DNA of 64,000 nucleotides from Vibrio metschnikovii CIP 69.14 (GTDB lineage: Bacteria; Pseudomonadota; Gammaproteobacteria; Enterobacterales; Vibrionaceae). The stretch is taken from contig NZ_ACZO01000006.1 in the NCBI RefSeq assembly GCF_000176155.1, positions 124,001-188,000 of the forward strand, written 5' to 3'. Within the stretch, counting starts at the first letter, position 1, and every line of letters starts with the position of its first letter. This document shows, one piece after another, positions 48,986 to 58,483 of the stretch. Under the pieces are notes generated by a model. It saw nothing but the letters and a program-made list of their open reading frames with translations. It ran no database searches and had not been told where the DNA came from. The position numbers and the translations under genes were made by a program.

Positions 48986-49243
48986 ATGATTATTGAATTT
49001 GAAGAACAATTATTGGACCGAATTGATGCCCGTATTGAGTCGGCGTCTGATGATGAGTTATTTGCTGGTGGTTATTTACGCGGGCATATTTCTTTATCGG
49101 CCGCGGCTTGTGAAGAGCAAGGTATTGATGATATTGAGCGATTAAAAGCACGTATTGAGCAAAGTCTTGAAGAAGCACGTTCGGAGCTGACACCTGCTGA
49201 CCGGGCGATCGTTTATGCGTTATGGCGTGAATTGAGTGCTTGA
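48986..49243 (+). CDS. yfcL: YfcL family protein
   Basis: This 85-residue acidic protein matches the YfcL family of unknown function (EEQLLDRIDARIESASDDEL, LFAGGYLRGHISL, AIVYALWREL). It lies 10 bases after epmC, probably in the same transcript, and near mnmC as in E. coli. Confidence 0.85.
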   Translation: MIIEFEEQLLDRIDARIESASDDELFAGGYLRGHISLSAAACEEQGIDDIERLKARIEQSLEEARSELTPADRAIVYALWRELSA

Positions 49244-49361
49244 TATTCTTGATGAGAGTTCTTATTCGGAAAATTTGAATATCATCGTATAATTTTTGTA
49301 GTTGCGATAACAATGACCAATGTTTACTCTGTGCTTATTATATAAACCATGAGGTTATCCT

Positions 49362-49886
49362 ATGAAAGTTATCGCATTTGGCGCGAGCACCAGCTCTCAA
49401 TCTATCAATCAAGCGCTAGCCACTTACGCGGCAAAGCAAATTGAGGGTGCGCAAGTTACCGTATTGAATATTAATGATTATTCTGTACCGATGTTCAGCG
49501 AAGATCGAGAGAAAGAGCTAGGGCAAGCGGAAGGCGCACAAGCCTTTTTACGTGATTTAGCGCAAGCCGATGCCTTTGTGATTTCTTTTGCTGAGCATAA
49601 TGGACATTATCCTGCCGCTTATAAAAATTTGTTCGACTGGACTACTCGTATTGATCGTGAGCTGTTTAAAGGTAAGCCAGCGGTGTATCTTGCTACGTCA
49701 CCAGGCCCCGGTGGTGCTCAGTCGGTGCTAGCCGCCGCCGTTGCCTCAGCGCCATTTTTCGGTGGTAATGTTAAAGGCTCGCTTTCTGTCCCTAGCTTTT
49801 ATGATAATTTCGACTTGGCAGCTGGTGAAGTGACTAACTCAGAGATTGCCGAAAAAATTAAAGCTACAGTAGCATTACTAGGTTAA
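49362..49886 (+). CDS. NAD(P)H-dependent FMN reductase family protein
   Basis: This 174-residue flavodoxin-fold protein is of the NADPH-dependent FMN reductase family. The phosphate-binding loop is FGASTSSQSINQALATYAA near the N-terminus, followed by ADAFVISFAEHNGHYPAAYK, where a PEYNGS-like family motif is changed to AEHNGH, and ATSPGPGGAQSVLAA. It may reduce flavins, quinones or chromate; the physiological substrate is unknown. It has its own upstream region and a strong downstream terminator. Confidence 0.85.
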   Translation: MKVIAFGASTSSQSINQALATYAAKQIEGAQVTVLNINDYSVPMFSEDREKELGQAEGAQAFLRDLAQADAFVISFAEHNGHYPAAYKNLFDWTTRIDRELFKGKPAVYLATSPGPGGAQSVLAAAVASAPFFGGNVKGSLSVPSFYDNFDLAAGEVTNSEIAEKIKATVALLG

Positions 49887-49908
49887 GTTTTTTCGTATCC
49901 GTTGTATT

Positions 49909-49945
49909 CATGAAGCCTCGCTTATCCAGCGAGGCTTCATGATTT
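49909..49945. terminator. Bidirectional terminator between the FMN reductase gene and mnmC
   Basis: A perfect 13-base-pair stem, CATGAAGCCTCGC with GCGAGGCTTCATG, has a 7-base loop and is followed by ATTTT. It serves the two converging genes. Confidence 0.88.
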
Positions 49946-49993
49946 TAAGGGCGCAAAAATCGGCTTCAGGCGCTGAAACCGCAGCGTATAAAG

Positions 49994-52018
49994 TTAAGCC
50001 CCTTTTTCTGTGATTGCCTTACCTTTCTTTAATTTACGTACCCACATCCGGCTCGGATGCAGAGAGGCTAGCACATCGACAGGCAAAGGCAGTGGTTCAC
50101 CGCAGATCTGCGCGGCCAAGACTTCGGCCATCAGTGGTGCAGAGCTCAAACCTCGGGAACCTAAACCCAGTAAAGCGTACAATTGAGGGTATTGGCTAAT
50201 GGTTGGGATTTGATGCTCTCTTTTTTGTGGCAAATCTGCGTATTGCTCAATGATTGCATCACGTCGTCCCACATTACCCACAAAAGGCAAATGATCGCGA
50301 CTGACACAGCGAACCCCTTGACGAGATTGGTTGTCTGATGTGTCCACCGCCATCGGCCAAGTTTGATTCGCTAGGCAACGGGTTAAACGCGCACTATTTT
50401 CTTGCTGTGCTTTGGCATCGAAGGTTTGGTCAAGGTGCTGTCTATCGTAACTGGCACCAATACAATGGGTGCCATGACGCGGGCTGCTTGGGGTCATGTA
50501 GCCGTCATAGCACAGTACTGAACGCAGCGCTTGTAAAGTGTGATTGGTCGGCGCATGACTGACTTGGCCTTTGACTTTGCCTAGTGGTAAATGCTCAGTT
50601 TGAGCAAAGGCATCAAATTGATGGCCATTAGCGATCACCACACATTGATGCTGAAACGGCTGACCTTGAGCATTCAATTGCCACGTTCTCGTTTCGGCTT
50701 GCCAGGCTAACGAGTCAATCGCTTGTTGATAATGGGCGGTAACCGATCCTTTGCTGACTAAATCGGCTAACAGTGCTTGAGTGAGCTCTACCGGGCATAA
50801 CCATCCACCCAGTGGATAATGGATGCTCGGCATATCCACCGCAAGGCCAATGTGCTGGCTGGTTTGTTCTGCAGTGAGATAATGCACGAGTTCGCTTGGG
50901 AATTCACCTTGGGTAAGACGCGTTAATTTATCGGTGGATTTTTCATCCCACATTAACTGAGTCACGCCACACCAATCGTATTCAAAATTGACTTGCTGAG
51001 CGAGACGTTGCACAAATTGACGAGTAAACAGAAACGCTGGCGCAAAGACGCGGGACACATTGCTATGTTGGCCATTTAATAGCGGATAAATGGCTCCCTG
51101 TCGATTGCCAGAAGCCCCCTGCGCGGGCGCTTTATCGGCGCAATATAAGGTCACAGAAATGCCGCGTTGAGTTAAGGCATAGGCGAGTGCTGCGCTGGCA
51201 ATACCACCGCCGATGATCGCCACATCGTGGACAGATTCTGTCGCTTCAATCTGATAATAAGGTTTAATATTGTGGTACGGTTTTTTATGCTCAATCTTGC
51301 CAGCCAGCATTTCTCGTTTGGTGCCAAAACCTTTCACCTTTTTCATGCTAAAGCCAGCTTGATTGAGCCCTCGGCGGACAAACCCAGCAGCGGTAAAGGT
51401 AGCGCAGGTACAATTTTCTTTGGCCAATTGGCTCATGCCATCAAATAAAGCTTGGCTCCACATGTCAGGGTTTTTACTGGGCGCGAAGCCATCGAGAAAC
51501 CACGCATCAACCAAGCCACGTTCGGAAACGGCTACTTGAGGTAAGCTGGTTTTGATATCGCCAAACCACAAGTCTAAAATAATCGCCCCATCCGCCAAAA
51601 TAATTCGATGGCATTCAGGTAGTGCCAAAGGATAGGCTTGATGCAACTGCTCGGCGTAGTGAGCGAGCTCTGGCCAAGCTTGATGTGCTTTGATCAGATC
51701 GCTTTTATTGAGCGGATATTTTTCAAAGCTGATAAAGTGCAAGGTCTTAATGGTTGCATCAGGATTTTGGTGGCGAAACTGGTCAAAACATTGCCACGTA
51801 GCGAGAAAATTGAGTCCAGTGCCAAAACCCGTTTCAGCAATCACAAAATGGCGTTGGTCATATTCTCGCCATCTTTGTGGGAGATGATTCTGATTGAGAA
51901 AGACGTAGCGTGTCTCTTCTAAGCCATTGGCATTGGAAAAATAGACGTCGTCAAATTGGTCTGAGACCGGCGTTCCGGCGTCATTCCACGCCAATTGTGC
52001 GTGAGTAATGGAAGTCAT
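49994..52018 (-). CDS. mnmC: Bifunctional tRNA mnm5s2U modification enzyme MnmC
   Basis: MnmC completes 5-methylaminomethyl-2-thiouridine at the wobble position of tRNA. The 674-residue protein has the N-terminal methyltransferase (about 1-245, with [15 protein letters not shown] and [17 protein letters not shown]) and the C-terminal FAD oxidoreductase (from about 265, with the Rossmann motif [20 protein letters not shown] and [14 protein letters not shown]). It is divergent from fabB, as in E. coli. Confidence 0.96.
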   Translation of the reverse strand: MTSITHAQLAWNDAGTPVSDQFDDVYFSNANGLEETRYVFLNQNHLPQRWREYDQRHFVIAETGFGTGLNFLATWQCFDQFRHQNPDATIKTLHFISFEKYPLNKSDLIKAHQAWPELAHYAEQLHQAYPLALPECHRIILADGAIILDLWFGDIKTSLPQVAVSERGLVDAWFLDGFAPSKNPDMWSQALFDGMSQLAKENCTCATFTAAGFVRRGLNQAGFSMKKVKGFGTKREMLAGKIEHKKPYHNIKPYYQIEATESVHDVAIIGGGIASAALAYALTQRGISVTLYCADKAPAQGASGNRQGAIYPLLNGQHSNVSRVFAPAFLFTRQFVQRLAQQVNFEYDWCGVTQLMWDEKSTDKLTRLTQGEFPSELVHYLTAEQTSQHIGLAVDMPSIHYPLGGWLCPVELTQALLADLVSKGSVTAHYQQAIDSLAWQAETRTWQLNAQGQPFQHQCVVIANGHQFDAFAQTEHLPLGKVKGQVSHAPTNHTLQALRSVLCYDGYMTPSSPRHGTHCIGASYDRQHLDQTFDAKAQQENSARLTRCLANQTWPMAVDTSDNQSRQGVRCVSRDHLPFVGNVGRRDAIIEQYADLPQKREHQIPTISQYPQLYALLGLGSRGLSSAPLMAEVLAAQICGEPLPLPVDVLASLHPSRMWVRKLKKGKAITEKGA

Positions 52019-52144
52019 AAGCGATGATTTCTAGCAAATAAGGCATTTATAGAGCAAGATTGTACGGATTTATAGGAAAGCTGACCACTTCTGTTACTTA
52101 TCTTGGTTATCATTTAGCGGAATTTTGAATTATAGGAATGTCAC

Positions 52145-53356
52145 ATGAAACGAGTCGTCATCACCGGGATGGGAATTATTTCCAGTATCGGTAACAACGT
52201 CCAAGAAGTTTTAGCGTCTCTTAAAGCCGGCAAATCAGGCATCACTGCTTCCGAGCAATTTAAAGAGCAGGGGCTACGTTCACAAGTTTGGGGTGATTTA
52301 AAGATAAACCCTGCTGAGCATATTGATCGCAAACAGATGCGTTTTATGGGCGATGCGGCGGCTTATGCTTATCTTTCTATGGAGCAAGCGATTGCTGATG
52401 CTGGATTGACGCCTGAGCAAGTGTCGAATGACCGTACCGGCATCATTGCGGGTTCTGGCGGTGCATCTTCACTTAACCAATCCATTGCCGTGGATACGCT
52501 ACGTGAGAAAGGCGTTAAGCGTATTGGGCCGTATATGGTGCCTCGTACCATGTCTTCCACGGTGTCGGCTTGTTTGGCTACACCGTTTAAAATTCGTGGC
52601 GTTAACTATTCGATTAGCTCAGCCTGTGCGACTTCAGCACACTGTATTGGTAACGCGATGGAGCTGATTCAACTCGGCAAGCAAGACATTGTGTTTGCTG
52701 GTGGCGGTGAAGAACTGGATTGGACATTGACGATGATGTTTGATGCCATGGGCGCGTTATCCACCAAATACAATGACACACCAGAGAAAGCGTCTCGCAC
52801 CTATGACGCTGATCGCGATGGTTTTGTGATTTCAGGCGGCGGCGGCATGCTGGTGATTGAAGAGTTAGAGCATGCTTTGGCACGCGGTGCAAAAATTTAC
52901 GGCGAACTTGTGGGTTATGGCGCAACCTCTGATGGCTACGATATGGTTGCGCCATCTGGTGAGGGTGCGGCTCGTTGTATGCGAATGGCGATGCAAAATG
53001 TCGATAGTGTTGATTATGTCAACACCCATGGTACATCAACACCAGTCGGTGATGTAAAAGAACTGGGCGCGATTCAAGAAATTTTTGGCGGTAATAGCCC
53101 TGCTATTTCTGCGACTAAAGCCATGACTGGTCACGCATTAGGCGCAGCAGGGGTTCATGAAGCGATTTATTCGACCTTGATGCTGCATCATAATTTTATC
53201 GCACCGAGTATTAATATTGATACTCTGGATCCGGCTGCAGAGGGGCTAGATATTGTCACGCAACCACGTGAACAAGAGCTCAATAGCGTTATGTCAAACA
53301 GTTTTGGCTTTGGTGGTACCAACGCCACATTGGTGATCAAAAAGTACCAAGCATAA
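52145..53356 (+). CDS. fabB: Beta-ketoacyl-ACP synthase I
   Basis: FabB elongates acyl chains and is needed for unsaturated fatty acid synthesis. The 403-residue protein has the catalytic triad Cys161 ([10 protein letters not shown]), His295 ([12 protein letters not shown]) and His330 ([10 protein letters not shown]), with Lys325. AGGAATG precedes the ATG. A degenerate FadR-like sequence lies at 52074-52090 (about 8 of 12 defined positions), in keeping with FadR control known for fabB in other bacteria. Its 3' UTR contains a probable small RNA. Confidence 0.97.
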   Translation: MKRVVITGMGIISSIGNNVQEVLASLKAGKSGITASEQFKEQGLRSQVWGDLKINPAEHIDRKQMRFMGDAAAYAYLSMEQAIADAGLTPEQVSNDRTGIIAGSGGASSLNQSIAVDTLREKGVKRIGPYMVPRTMSSTVSACLATPFKIRGVNYSISSACATSAHCIGNAMELIQLGKQDIVFAGGGEELDWTLTMMFDAMGALSTKYNDTPEKASRTYDADRDGFVISGGGGMLVIEELEHALARGAKIYGELVGYGATSDGYDMVAPSGEGAARCMRMAMQNVDSVDYVNTHGTSTPVGDVKELGAIQEIFGGNSPAISATKAMTGHALGAAGVHEAIYSTLMLHHNFIAPSINIDTLDPAAEGLDIVTQPREQELNSVMSNSFGFGGTNATLVIKKYQA

Positions 53357-53387
53357 TCACCATTTGAGGTGAACCGTTTCCAGAGCC

Positions 53388-53404
53388 GATCGGCGTAGCC
53401 GATC
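53388..53404. repeat. Perfect hairpin in the fabB 3' UTR
   Basis: GATCGGC-GTA-GCCGATC is a 7-base-pair inverted repeat with a 3-base loop, 32 bases after the fabB stop. It lies upstream of the probable small RNA and could stabilise the mRNA 3' end after processing. Confidence 0.5.
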
Positions 53405-53420
53405 ACACAGACGCAGACTC

Positions 53421-53494
53421 TGTCCTATTGAGAGCAGGACGAGATCCTTTTGTTCTGGGTATTTGCCCGGTAGCCTTTGGCTCCGGGTATTTTT
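53421..53494 (+). ncRNA. farS: Probable FarS-like small RNA from the fabB 3' UTR
   Basis: In V. cholerae the small RNA FarS, about 73 bases, is cut by RNase E from the 3' UTR of fabB and represses fadE. The equivalent segment here has a 5' stem (GTCCT 53422-53426 with AGGAC 53436-53440), a single-stranded U-rich stretch (53441-53465) and an intrinsic terminator, total about 74 bases. This layout suits an Hfq-dependent small RNA. I rely on location, size and structure; I could not align it to FarS, and the exact 5' end is a guess. Confidence 0.65.
53466..53494 (+). terminator. Terminator of fabB and the FarS-like RNA
   Basis: CCCGG-T-AGCC pairs with GGCT-CCGGG across a TTT loop with one bulged T, followed by five T. 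It is 110 bases after the fabB stop. Confidence 0.9.
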
Positions 53495-53614
53495 ATGCTC
53501 GACACACAGAATGCTTTTCTGCACAATGCCCAACAAAATACCCATCACGTGTTGGCAAATAAGACCCCATGGTTTTTGGCCTATCATGATCCTAAAGACA
53601 ACCCAATAGTGTGA
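53495..53614 (+). CDS. Possible 39-residue small protein between fabB and pdxB
   Basis: A short frame starts at an ATG immediately after the fabB terminator and encodes 39 residues, including [20 protein letters not shown]. The composition looks protein-like, but no clear ribosome site is present and no family is recognised. It could be a real small protein, a remnant of a longer gene, or chance. It ends 8 bases before the pdxB ATG. Confidence 0.25.
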   Translation: MLDTQNAFLHNAQQNTHHVLANKTPWFLAYHDPKDNPIV

Positions 53615-53622
53615 ATTCGGCT

Positions 53623-54768
53623 ATGAAAATCTTGATCGACGAAAATATGCCTTACGCTGAGCAGCTGTTTAGTCAGCTCGGTGAGGTAATTCTTAAACCA
53701 GGTCGCACATTAACCGCTGACGATTTGATCGACATTGATGCGTTAATGATTCGTTCGGTGACAAAAGTAGATGCAGCTCTATTAAGTAAAGCGAATCGAT
53801 TGGCTTTTGTCGGTACGGCAACGGCTGGGATGGATCACGTTGATCAAGCGCTATTGGCTGAGCGAGGGATATTTTTTACCGCCGCACCAGGCTGTAATAA
53901 AGTCGGCGTTGCAGAGTATGTGTTTAGTGTCTTAATGGTACTTTCTCAGCAGCAAGGTTTCTCTATTTTTGATAAAACGATTGGTATTATTGGTGCAGGC
54001 CAAGTCGGTAGCTACTTAGCCCATTGTTTGACTGGGTTAGGACTCAACGTTTTGATCAATGATCCTCCCAAGCAAGCACAAGGGGATACGCGAGCATTTA
54101 CACCACTGGAGCAACTATTAACTGAAGCGGATGTGATTACCTTGCATACGCCGATCACTCAGCAAGGTGAGTGGCCTACTCACCATTTAATTAATGAGCA
54201 GGTGTTGGCTGGTTTACGAGGCGATCAAATTTTGATTAATGCTGCGCGAGGTCCAGTGGTCGACAATGACGCATTAAAAGCTCGTTTACAACAAGGCGAT
54301 GGCTTTACCGCAGCCTTAGACGTGTTCGAATTTGAACCGCAGGTGGATTTAGAGCTCCTGCCGTTGTTAGCGTTTGCGACGCCTCATGTTGCTGGTTATG
54401 GCTTGGAAGGGAAAGCGCGCGGTACCACCATGGTGTTTAACCAATACTGTGAGTTTTTAGGCCAAGCGCATTGGGCTAATCCATCCAGTTTACTGCCGAC
54501 GGCTCCTGTACCTGAAGTGGTGCTGAATCGAGCTTGGGATGAAGCAACGTTGCTCAACTTAACGCAACTTATTTATGATGTTCGACGAGACGATGCTCTG
54601 TTTCGCCGTCAAATACATCAACCTGACGCGTTTGATAAAATGCGCAAACAGTATTGGGATAGGCGTGAATATAGCGCAATTAAGCTAGTAGGTGAGGCAT
54701 CGTGTCAATTAGAACTGCTAGCGCAACTCGGATTTACAATAGAGGTTACAAATGAGCCAAGAATTTAA
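53623..54768 (+). CDS. pdxB: 4-phosphoerythronate dehydrogenase PdxB
   Basis: PdxB oxidises 4-phosphoerythronate in the DXP-dependent pathway to pyridoxal phosphate. From ATG 53623 ([16 protein letters not shown]) the protein has 381 residues. It shows the NAD motif [13 protein letters not shown] and the catalytic segments of D-2-hydroxyacid dehydrogenases ([16 protein letters not shown] with Arg; [17 protein letters not shown] with His), plus the PdxB-specific C-terminal dimerisation domain. It overlaps asd by 17 bases. Confidence 0.95.
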   Translation: MKILIDENMPYAEQLFSQLGEVILKPGRTLTADDLIDIDALMIRSVTKVDAALLSKANRLAFVGTATAGMDHVDQALLAERGIFFTAAPGCNKVGVAEYVFSVLMVLSQQQGFSIFDKTIGIIGAGQVGSYLAHCLTGLGLNVLINDPPKQAQGDTRAFTPLEQLLTEADVITLHTPITQQGEWPTHHLINEQVLAGLRGDQILINAARGPVVDNDALKARLQQGDGFTAALDVFEFEPQVDLELLPLLAFATPHVAGYGLEGKARGTTMVFNQYCEFLGQAHWANPSSLLPTAPVPEVVLNRAWDEATLLNLTQLIYDVRRDDALFRRQIHQPDAFDKMRKQYWDRREYSAIKLVGEASCQLELLAQLGFTIEVTNEPRI

Positions 54769-55765
54769 TGTTGCGATTTTCGGTGCAACGGGTGCGGTCG
54801 GTGAAACCATGCTGGAAGTATTGCAAGAGCGTAAATTTCCTGTTGGTGAACTTTTTCTACTCGCGAGTGAACGTAGTGAAGGGAAAACCTATCGCTTTAA
54901 TGGAAAAACCGTACGAGTACAAAATGTTGAAGAGTTTGATTGGTCCTCGGTGCATATTGCGCTTTTTTCGGCAGGTGGTGAGCTTTCTGCTCACTGGGCA
55001 CCGATCGCTGCCGATGCGGGCGTAATCGTTATAGATAACACCTCTCATTTTCGTTATGACTACGATATCCCTTTAGTGGTTCCAGAAGTCAATCCACAGG
55101 CGATTGCCGAGTTTCGTAACCGCAACATTATTGCTAACCCAAATTGTTCCACCATTCAAATGTTGGTGGCGTTAAAACCCATTTATGATGCGGTAGGGAT
55201 CGAGCGAATTAATGTCACGACTTACCAGTCTGTATCTGGAGCCGGTAAAGCAGGAATTGATGAGCTAGCAGGACAAACGGCAAAACTACTGAGTGGCATT
55301 CCAGCTGAGACGCATGCTTTTAGTCAGCAAATTGCCTTTAACTGTATCCCGCAAATCGATCAGTTTATGGATAATGGTTATACGAAAGAAGAGATGAAGA
55401 TGGTATGGGAAACCCAAAAAATCTTCAATGATCCTTCGATCATGGTTAATCCAACCTGTGTTCGCGTCCCGGTATTTTATGGTCATGCCGAAGCATTGCA
55501 TATTGAGACTCGTAGCCCCATTGATGCCGAGCAGGTAATAAGCCTATTGGAACAAACGGCAGGGATTGAAGTTTTCCAAGGGCAAGACTACCCGACTCAA
55601 GTGCGTGATTCCGGTGGTAAAGATACGGTGTTGGTTGGACGCATCCGTAATGATATTAGCCATCATAGCGGGATTAATTTGTGGGTGGTAGCAGACAATG
55701 TTCGTAAAGGGGCAGCAACCAACGCGGTACAGATTGCGGAAGTATTGATCCGAGATTATCTGTAA
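54752..55765 (+). CDS. asd: Aspartate-semialdehyde dehydrogenase (USG-1 branch)
   Basis: This 337-residue protein is of the Asd family that reduces aspartyl phosphate to aspartate semialdehyde, the DapA substrate. It has the NADP motif [10 protein letters not shown] and catalytic Cys132 in [12 protein letters not shown], with the His/Arg substrate residues in [11 protein letters not shown]. The position after pdxB is that of E. coli usg, a homologue whose cysteine is lost; here the cysteine is present, so it is likely an active enzyme. Confidence 0.9.
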   Translation: MSQEFNVAIFGATGAVGETMLEVLQERKFPVGELFLLASERSEGKTYRFNGKTVRVQNVEEFDWSSVHIALFSAGGELSAHWAPIAADAGVIVIDNTSHFRYDYDIPLVVPEVNPQAIAEFRNRNIIANPNCSTIQMLVALKPIYDAVGIERINVTTYQSVSGAGKAGIDELAGQTAKLLSGIPAETHAFSQQIAFNCIPQIDQFMDNGYTKEEMKMVWETQKIFNDPSIMVNPTCVRVPVFYGHAEALHIETRSPIDAEQVISLLEQTAGIEVFQGQDYPTQVRDSGGKDTVLVGRIRNDISHHSGINLWVVADNVRKGAATNAVQIAEVLIRDYL

Positions 55766-55808
55766 ATAGTCGCGGCGTTATCGATACCCTCGTCGATATT
55801 GAGTGAAC

Positions 55809-55836
55809 AAAAAAACCACCTCGCGGTGGTTTTTTT
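55809..55836. terminator. Bidirectional terminator between asd and fur
   Basis: ACCACC and GGTGGT pair around a TCGC loop with flanking A and T runs that extend the stem. It can end both converging transcripts. Confidence 0.93.
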
Positions 55837-55844
55837 CGGTTATC

Positions 55845-56291
55845 TTATCGAGCTTTATGCGCGGAAGGGTTGTTTTTGCAACCGCCATCAGCACATTTGC
55901 CATAAAGATATAAACTGTGATTAGTTAGCTGAACATTGTAACGCGCAGCGATCTCTTTTTGACGCTGTTCGATTACCTCGTCAGAAAACTCAATCACTTC
56001 GCCACAATCAAGACAGACGAGATGGTCATGATGGTGTTGGGTTGAGAGTTCGAAAACTGATTTTCCACCTTCAAAATGATGACGAGTCACGATACCAGCG
56101 TCATCAAATTGGTTTAACACGCGATAAACGGTCGCAAGGCCGATCTCTTCACCGAGATCAATCAGCTTTTTGTACAGCTCCTCAGCACTAATATGTTGGC
56201 ACTCAGGCTGCTGCAATACTTCTAAAATCTTTAGCCGTGGAAGGGTTACTTTAAGACCTGCATCCTTTAGCGCTTGGTTATTGTCTGACAT
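55845..56291 (-). CDS. fur: Ferric uptake regulator Fur
   Basis: Fur is the iron-responsive repressor of uptake genes. From the ATG at 56291 (MSDNNQALKDAGLKVTLPRL) it has 148 residues. The winged-helix DNA-binding domain covers about 1-82 and the metal-binding domain contains the histidine cluster HHHDHLVCLDCGE, with structural-zinc Cys93 and Cys96. The upstream in-frame ATG at 56333 is not used in the family. No clear Fur box was found in the 256-base upstream region. Confidence 0.97.
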   Translation of the reverse strand: MSDNNQALKDAGLKVTLPRLKILEVLQQPECQHISAEELYKKLIDLGEEIGLATVYRVLNQFDDAGIVTRHHFEGGKSVFELSTQHHHDHLVCLDCGEVIEFSDEVIEQRQKEIAARYNVQLTNHSLYLYGKCADGGCKNNPSAHKAR

Positions 56292-56430
56292 ATACTTTCC
56301 CGTTGATGATCTGCAGTCGTAAACAGAGGTCAATGTTGTTCCACATTATAGGCCACTCGATTAAAACAATAAACCACGAACTTCAAAGGGTTACTGTAAT
56401 TACTACAAAATCGAGTTTCATCACGGAGAA

Positions 56431-56447
56431 ATCTGATCTGACCAGTT
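56431..56447. promoter_or_regulatory. Candidate FadR operator upstream of the thioesterase gene
   Basis: On the minus strand the site reads AACTGGTCAGATCAGAT, matching the E. coli FadR consensus ANCTGGTCNGANNNGTT at 11 of 12 defined positions. It is about 100 bases before the DUF4442 gene start and about 140 bases before fur on the other side. A thioesterase target fits fatty-acid control. Confidence 0.6.
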
Positions 56448-56547
56448 ACAATTATGCAACATTAACTTGTGTGTAGCTTCGCTGAGTGAGGTGCTCATTG
56501 AGCATCACGATCAGTGAAGATGAGATAGAGTCTAAGGCACGGATAGC

Positions 56548-57057
56548 ATGAATAAAACACTTGAGAAGTTGTATAAACCTAATATTGTGAAGTGGGCATT
56601 AAATAGTTGGCCACCTTTTTGGGGATCTGGGATAAAAATCGAGTCAATCAGCGAAGACTTTCGTGAAGCTAGATTGCGTTTAAAGCTTCGTTGGTGGAAC
56701 AAAAATGCCAATCGTTCCCAATATGGTGGCAGCATCTTCTCTTTAACGGATCCCGTATATTCATTAATGCTGATGGGGATTTTAGGTCGCCAGTATTATG
56801 TTTGGGATAAAGAAGCGAGCATTAATTTCATTAAGCCGGGACACAGTGATTTGTATGCTGAGTTTTTGATTTCTCAAGCTCAACTGGATGCGATATTAGT
56901 GGCGACGGCAAATGGCGATAAATGCTTTCCTGAATTTATTATTCACGTCAAAGACAAACAGGGTGATGTGGTTTCTGAAGTGCATCGTAAGTTGTATGTT
57001 CGTAAAAAGCCTAAGTATCGTCAAGAGAGTGATTATCAAACCGATAACGCTGCATAA
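56548..57057 (+). CDS. DUF4442 hotdog-fold thioesterase-like protein
   Basis: This 169-residue protein has the hotdog fold of the DUF4442/PaaI-like group: MGWGIKIESI-type opening (here WGSGIKIESISEDFREARLR), RLKLRWWNKNANRSQYGGSIF and a final SEVHRKLYVRKK strand. Such proteins hydrolyse or bind acyl-CoA thioesters; the substrate is unknown. The FadR-like site upstream suggests a role in fatty-acid metabolism. It is convergent with the LysR gene, only 6 bases apart. Confidence 0.82.
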   Translation: MNKTLEKLYKPNIVKWALNSWPPFWGSGIKIESISEDFREARLRLKLRWWNKNANRSQYGGSIFSLTDPVYSLMLMGILGRQYYVWDKEASINFIKPGHSDLYAEFLISQAQLDAILVATANGDKCFPEFIIHVKDKQGDVVSEVHRKLYVRKKPKYRQESDYQTDNAA

Positions 57058-57063
57058 TGGTGT

Positions 57064-57948
57064 TCAGCGAGACGATGGATGAGTATGACAAAGTTGTATC
57101 CAAGCTTCTGCAGTGCGAGAGACGTAACGTTCACTATGCCAAATAACACTTAATGTCCAGTCAATACTGGGATTGAGCGGCTTAATTAAGACGCCTTCAT
57201 TTTGGATTCTTAAGCAGAGTGGTTCGGGTAAAAAGGCCACTCCGATGCCACTTTTTACAAGCGCAACGAGAAAATCCCATTGGCTACTTCGCGCCGCAAT
57301 TTGTGGGGTAAATCCATGCGCTAGACATTGCTGATGCACATAGTCACTAAGAGTAAACTCTTCAGTGTAAAGATAAAAAGGCGCTTCTTTGAGTGATGGC
57401 CAATCAATCGTTGTCATGGCAGTCCAAGGCATGGTTTGCGGTAATACGGCATAAATTGGGTAACTGTCTAATACTAAAGTGCTGAGATGTTGCTCTGCGT
57501 GGCGCGATAGCATCGTAATGGCAACATCCAATTCTCCATTAAGTACCGCTTGTTCTATTTTTCGCCCGCCATACTCGACGATCGTCATTTCTACGGCTGG
57601 GTAGGTTTGTCGATATTGTCTAATCAAGCCAGCATAAAGATGCCCCACCATAGGAGGAATACCTAGCCGAAGTTGCCCTCCTTGGAGTTGGTGCAGATCG
57701 ATCAGTTCAGCTTCTAGCTGAGTAAAGTGGGTCAAAATCTCTTGTGCACGTAAATACACAATGTGTCCTGCATCGGTTAGCCAAAATCGATGGCCTTGAC
57801 GATGGAGTAATGGCTGCCCGATCTCTTGTTCAAGGCTACGGATCATTTTGCTGATCGTCGGTTGGGTAACAAAAAGTTTCTCCGAGGCACGGGTAAAGCT
57901 CTGTTGATTGATGAGTTCAACAAAATAGCGTAGGGCTTTAATATCCAT
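57064..57948 (-). CDS. LysR family regulator divergent from cidA/lrgA (CidR-like)
   Basis: This 294-residue protein has the LysR N-terminal helix-turn-helix (about residues 3-62: LRYFVELINQQSFTRASEKL, FVTQPTISKMIRSLEQEIG) and a substrate-binding domain (about 90-290). I start at ATG 57948 (MDIKALRYF); upstream codons are not family-like. Divergent placement next to cidA/lrgB homologues is the usual arrangement of CidR-type regulators. A TTCAT-TTT-ATGAA palindrome of the T-N11-A type lies between the genes. Confidence 0.9.
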   Translation of the reverse strand: MDIKALRYFVELINQQSFTRASEKLFVTQPTISKMIRSLEQEIGQPLLHRQGHRFWLTDAGHIVYLRAQEILTHFTQLEAELIDLHQLQGGQLRLGIPPMVGHLYAGLIRQYRQTYPAVEMTIVEYGGRKIEQAVLNGELDVAITMLSRHAEQHLSTLVLDSYPIYAVLPQTMPWTAMTTIDWPSLKEAPFYLYTEEFTLSDYVHQQCLAHGFTPQIAARSSQWDFLVALVKSGIGVAFLPEPLCLRIQNEGVLIKPLNPSIDWTLSVIWHSERYVSRTAEAWIQLCHTHPSSR

Positions 57949-58006
57949 AAGAAAGTGATTCTCTGTGTTAATTGATTCCATATTGGCATAATTTTTATAA
58001 TAAAAA

Positions 58007-58019
58007 TTCATTTTATGAA
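58007..58019. promoter_or_regulatory. LysR-type T-N11-A palindrome
   Basis: TTCAT-TTT-ATGAA is a 13-base palindrome of the form bound by LysR-type regulators. It lies 59 bases from the LysR start and 54 bases from the cidA start, with a TATACT -10-like hexamer (58034-58039) toward cidA. Confidence 0.5.
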
Positions 58020-58072
58020 ATTTTAATGCTCTCTATACTGTGATTAATTTCACACAATGAGCGAATGATGCC

Positions 58073-58483
58073 ATGAGGAAGATTGAAACTGTTTTGCTGA
58101 CCATTGGGCAAATTGTTGCGTTAGGTTTGATATGGGTAATCGCCGATCGTTTGGTTGATTACTTACACTTGCCTATCCCTGCCAATCTCACAGGTATGTT
58201 GTTACTGCTGACGTTGGTGTTCAGTAAGATTGTTAACGTTGAATGGCTGCGACGAGGTGCGGCTTGGCTTTTAGCGGAAATGTTACTGTTTTTTGTTCCG
58301 GCGGTCGTAGCCGTGGTCAATTATCAGCCGCTGGTGCGTGAACAGGGCGGACGAATTATCTTAGTATTAGTGCTGAGTACCGTTTTAGTGATAGCGGTGA
58401 CTGCGTGGGTCGTGGATAAATTATACCGCCTGGAGCTTAAATTAGCGCGCCGAAAAAGTAATAAGTTAACAGGAGCCTTATAA
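58073..58483 (+). CDS. CidA/LrgA family holin-like protein
   Basis: This 136-residue protein has four membrane helices (about 8-26, 38-55, 66-86 and 95-116). LPIPANLTGMLLLLTLVFSK is the CidA/LrgA signature. Members are holin-like proteins that, with an LrgB partner, affect murein hydrolase activity or export of small metabolites such as pyruvate. Its last base overlaps the first base of lrgB. Confidence 0.88.
   Translation: MRKIETVLLTIGQIVALGLIWVIADRLVDYLHLPIPANLTGMLLLLTLVFSKIVNVEWLRRGAAWLLAEMLLFFVPAVVAVVNYQPLVREQGGRIILVLVLSTVLVIAVTAWVVDKLYRLELKLARRKSNKLTGAL

Noticed and set aside
52074..52095. FadR site before fabB
   Set aside because: Only about 8 of 12 defined positions match, so I mention it in the fabB entry but do not list it as a site despite the biological fit.
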